Made by a program: the position numbers and the translations under genes. The notes beneath the pieces were generated by a model. It made no database searches. It worked only from the letters and a program-made list of their open reading frames with translations, and was not told the DNA's origin. From Desulfobacteraceae bacterium (GTDB taxonomy: Bacteria > Desulfobacterota > Desulfobacteria > Desulfobacterales > Desulfosalsimonadaceae), in the NCBI GenBank assembly GCA_024636355.1, contig JAGXHH010000110.1, forward strand, positions 1-5,802: DNA of 5,802 nt, in the 5' to 3' direction. Positions 5,453 through 5,802 of the stretch are shown piece after piece (positions within the stretch are counted from its first letter, which is position 1; each line of letters starts with the position of its first letter).

Positions 5453-5457
5453 AGAGG
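5453..5457 (+). promoter_or_regulatory. Ribosome binding site of the GXGXG gene
   Basis: AGAGG, five bases before the ATG at 5463. It lies just outside the inverted-repeat element, so the repeat has left the translation start intact. Confidence 0.7.
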
Positions 5458-5462
5458 CAATC

Positions 5463-5802
5463 ATGTCTGACCAGCAAGGCTATTACAATATATCGGGAAA
5501 AGTCGACGGCATCCGGCTCGAATCGCGGGTTCTGGAGGAACAAATCCAGGCTGCGGTTGCCGACGGCCACCGGAACCTGGAGATCGCTGCTTTCGGTCAG
5601 CACGGGATCGGCGGCCGTCTGTGGCGGGCGGGCAACGAACCGTTAAACATCCGCGTGACCGGCCATTCCGGACAGCGCCTGGGATCGATGGGGTTTGCCA
5701 ACACCCGGATTGAAAATATCGGCCCGGCATCCGACGATGTCGGCTGGTTAAACGGCGGGGCGACCATTGTCATCCACGGCCATGCGGCAAACGGCGTGGC
5801 AA
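5463..5802 (+). CDS. gltB3: Glutamate synthase domain 3: GXGXG beta-helix protein (3' end outside window)
   Basis: Counterpart of the C-terminal GXGXG domain of the glutamate synthase large subunit (GltB3), a right-handed beta-helix that packs against the amidotransferase and synthase domains and has no catalytic residues of its own. 113 residues are visible and the frame is still open at the window end; stand-alone relatives usually run to about 230-270 residues. Features seen are the glycine-spaced strand repeats AAFGQHGIGGRL (42-53), VTGHSGQRLGSMG (65-77), and DVGWLNGGATIVIHG (92-106), the last matching the V...L.GG.I.V.G pattern of the family. It follows gltB2 in the same orientation and completes the domain order 1-2-3. 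The 187-nt gap, filled by an inverted-repeat element, is long for an operon whose first two genes overlap, so expression might be uncoupled. Similar proteins also serve N-methylglutamate synthase and formylmethanofuran dehydrogenase subunit C, but the gene order favours glutamate synthase. Confidence 0.9.
   Translation, partial: MSDQQGYYNISGKVDGIRLESRVLEEQIQAAVADGHRNLEIAAFGQHGIGGRLWRAGNEPLNIRVTGHSGQRLGSMGFANTRIENIGPASDDVGWLNGGATIVIHGHAANGVA

Overview
The window reads as chromosomal DNA from a Gram-negative, probably anaerobic bacterium, most likely a deltaproteobacterium (Desulfobacterota). That placement is an inference. It rests on a glutamate synthase split into separate domain-sized genes with an N-terminal ferredoxin region, on a sigma-54-type promoter, and on intergenic spaces filled with short hairpin-forming repeats of the kind common in environmental deltaproteobacterial genomes. 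Coding regions are GC-rich; the spacers are clearly more AT-rich. All five genes lie on the + strand, and no RNA gene, CRISPR array or transposase is visible.

Layout. (1) Positions 2-844: the 3' part of an extended-SDR NAD(P)-dependent epimerase/dehydratase gene that starts before the window. (2) 845-1079: a short spacer with a tandem CACGAAGG repeat, a textbook intrinsic terminator (955-980) and a degenerate hexamer repeat running out of its T-tract. (3) 1080-1949: a ten-helix EamA/DMT-family transporter. (4) 1950-2546: a 597-bp non-coding region. Its left part holds two hairpin repeats (2005-2052 and 2069-2130). Its right part looks like a regulatory region: two matching palindromes (2278-2291 and 2310-2321, centres 31 bp apart), then a near-consensus sigma-54 promoter (2397-2412), then a leader of about 124 nt. 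(5) 2547-3677, 3641-5275 and 5463 to beyond the window: three genes for the amidotransferase, ferredoxin plus FMN-synthase, and GXGXG domains of a split glutamate synthase. The first two overlap by 37 nt. The third is separated by 187 nt containing a large inverted-repeat element (5284-5426).

How it works together. The three split genes correspond to the successive domains of the large glutamate synthase subunit. Domain 1 releases ammonia from glutamine through an N-terminal cysteine. Domain 2 carries FMN and Fe-S clusters and makes glutamate from 2-oxoglutarate. Domain 3 is the structural beta-helix. The ferredoxin motifs at the start of domain 2 suggest that electrons enter from a ferredoxin or from an oxidoreductase encoded elsewhere. 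The inferred control is sigma-54 plus an enhancer-binding protein at the paired palindromes, which would fit a nitrogen-assimilation operon. The upstream epimerase and transporter genes have no evident functional tie to it.

The most interesting parts are the predicted sigma-54/tandem-operator module, the altered cysteine spacing at the expected 3Fe-4S site of domain 2, and the repeat element lodged inside the operon. I see no evidence of an entirely new system.
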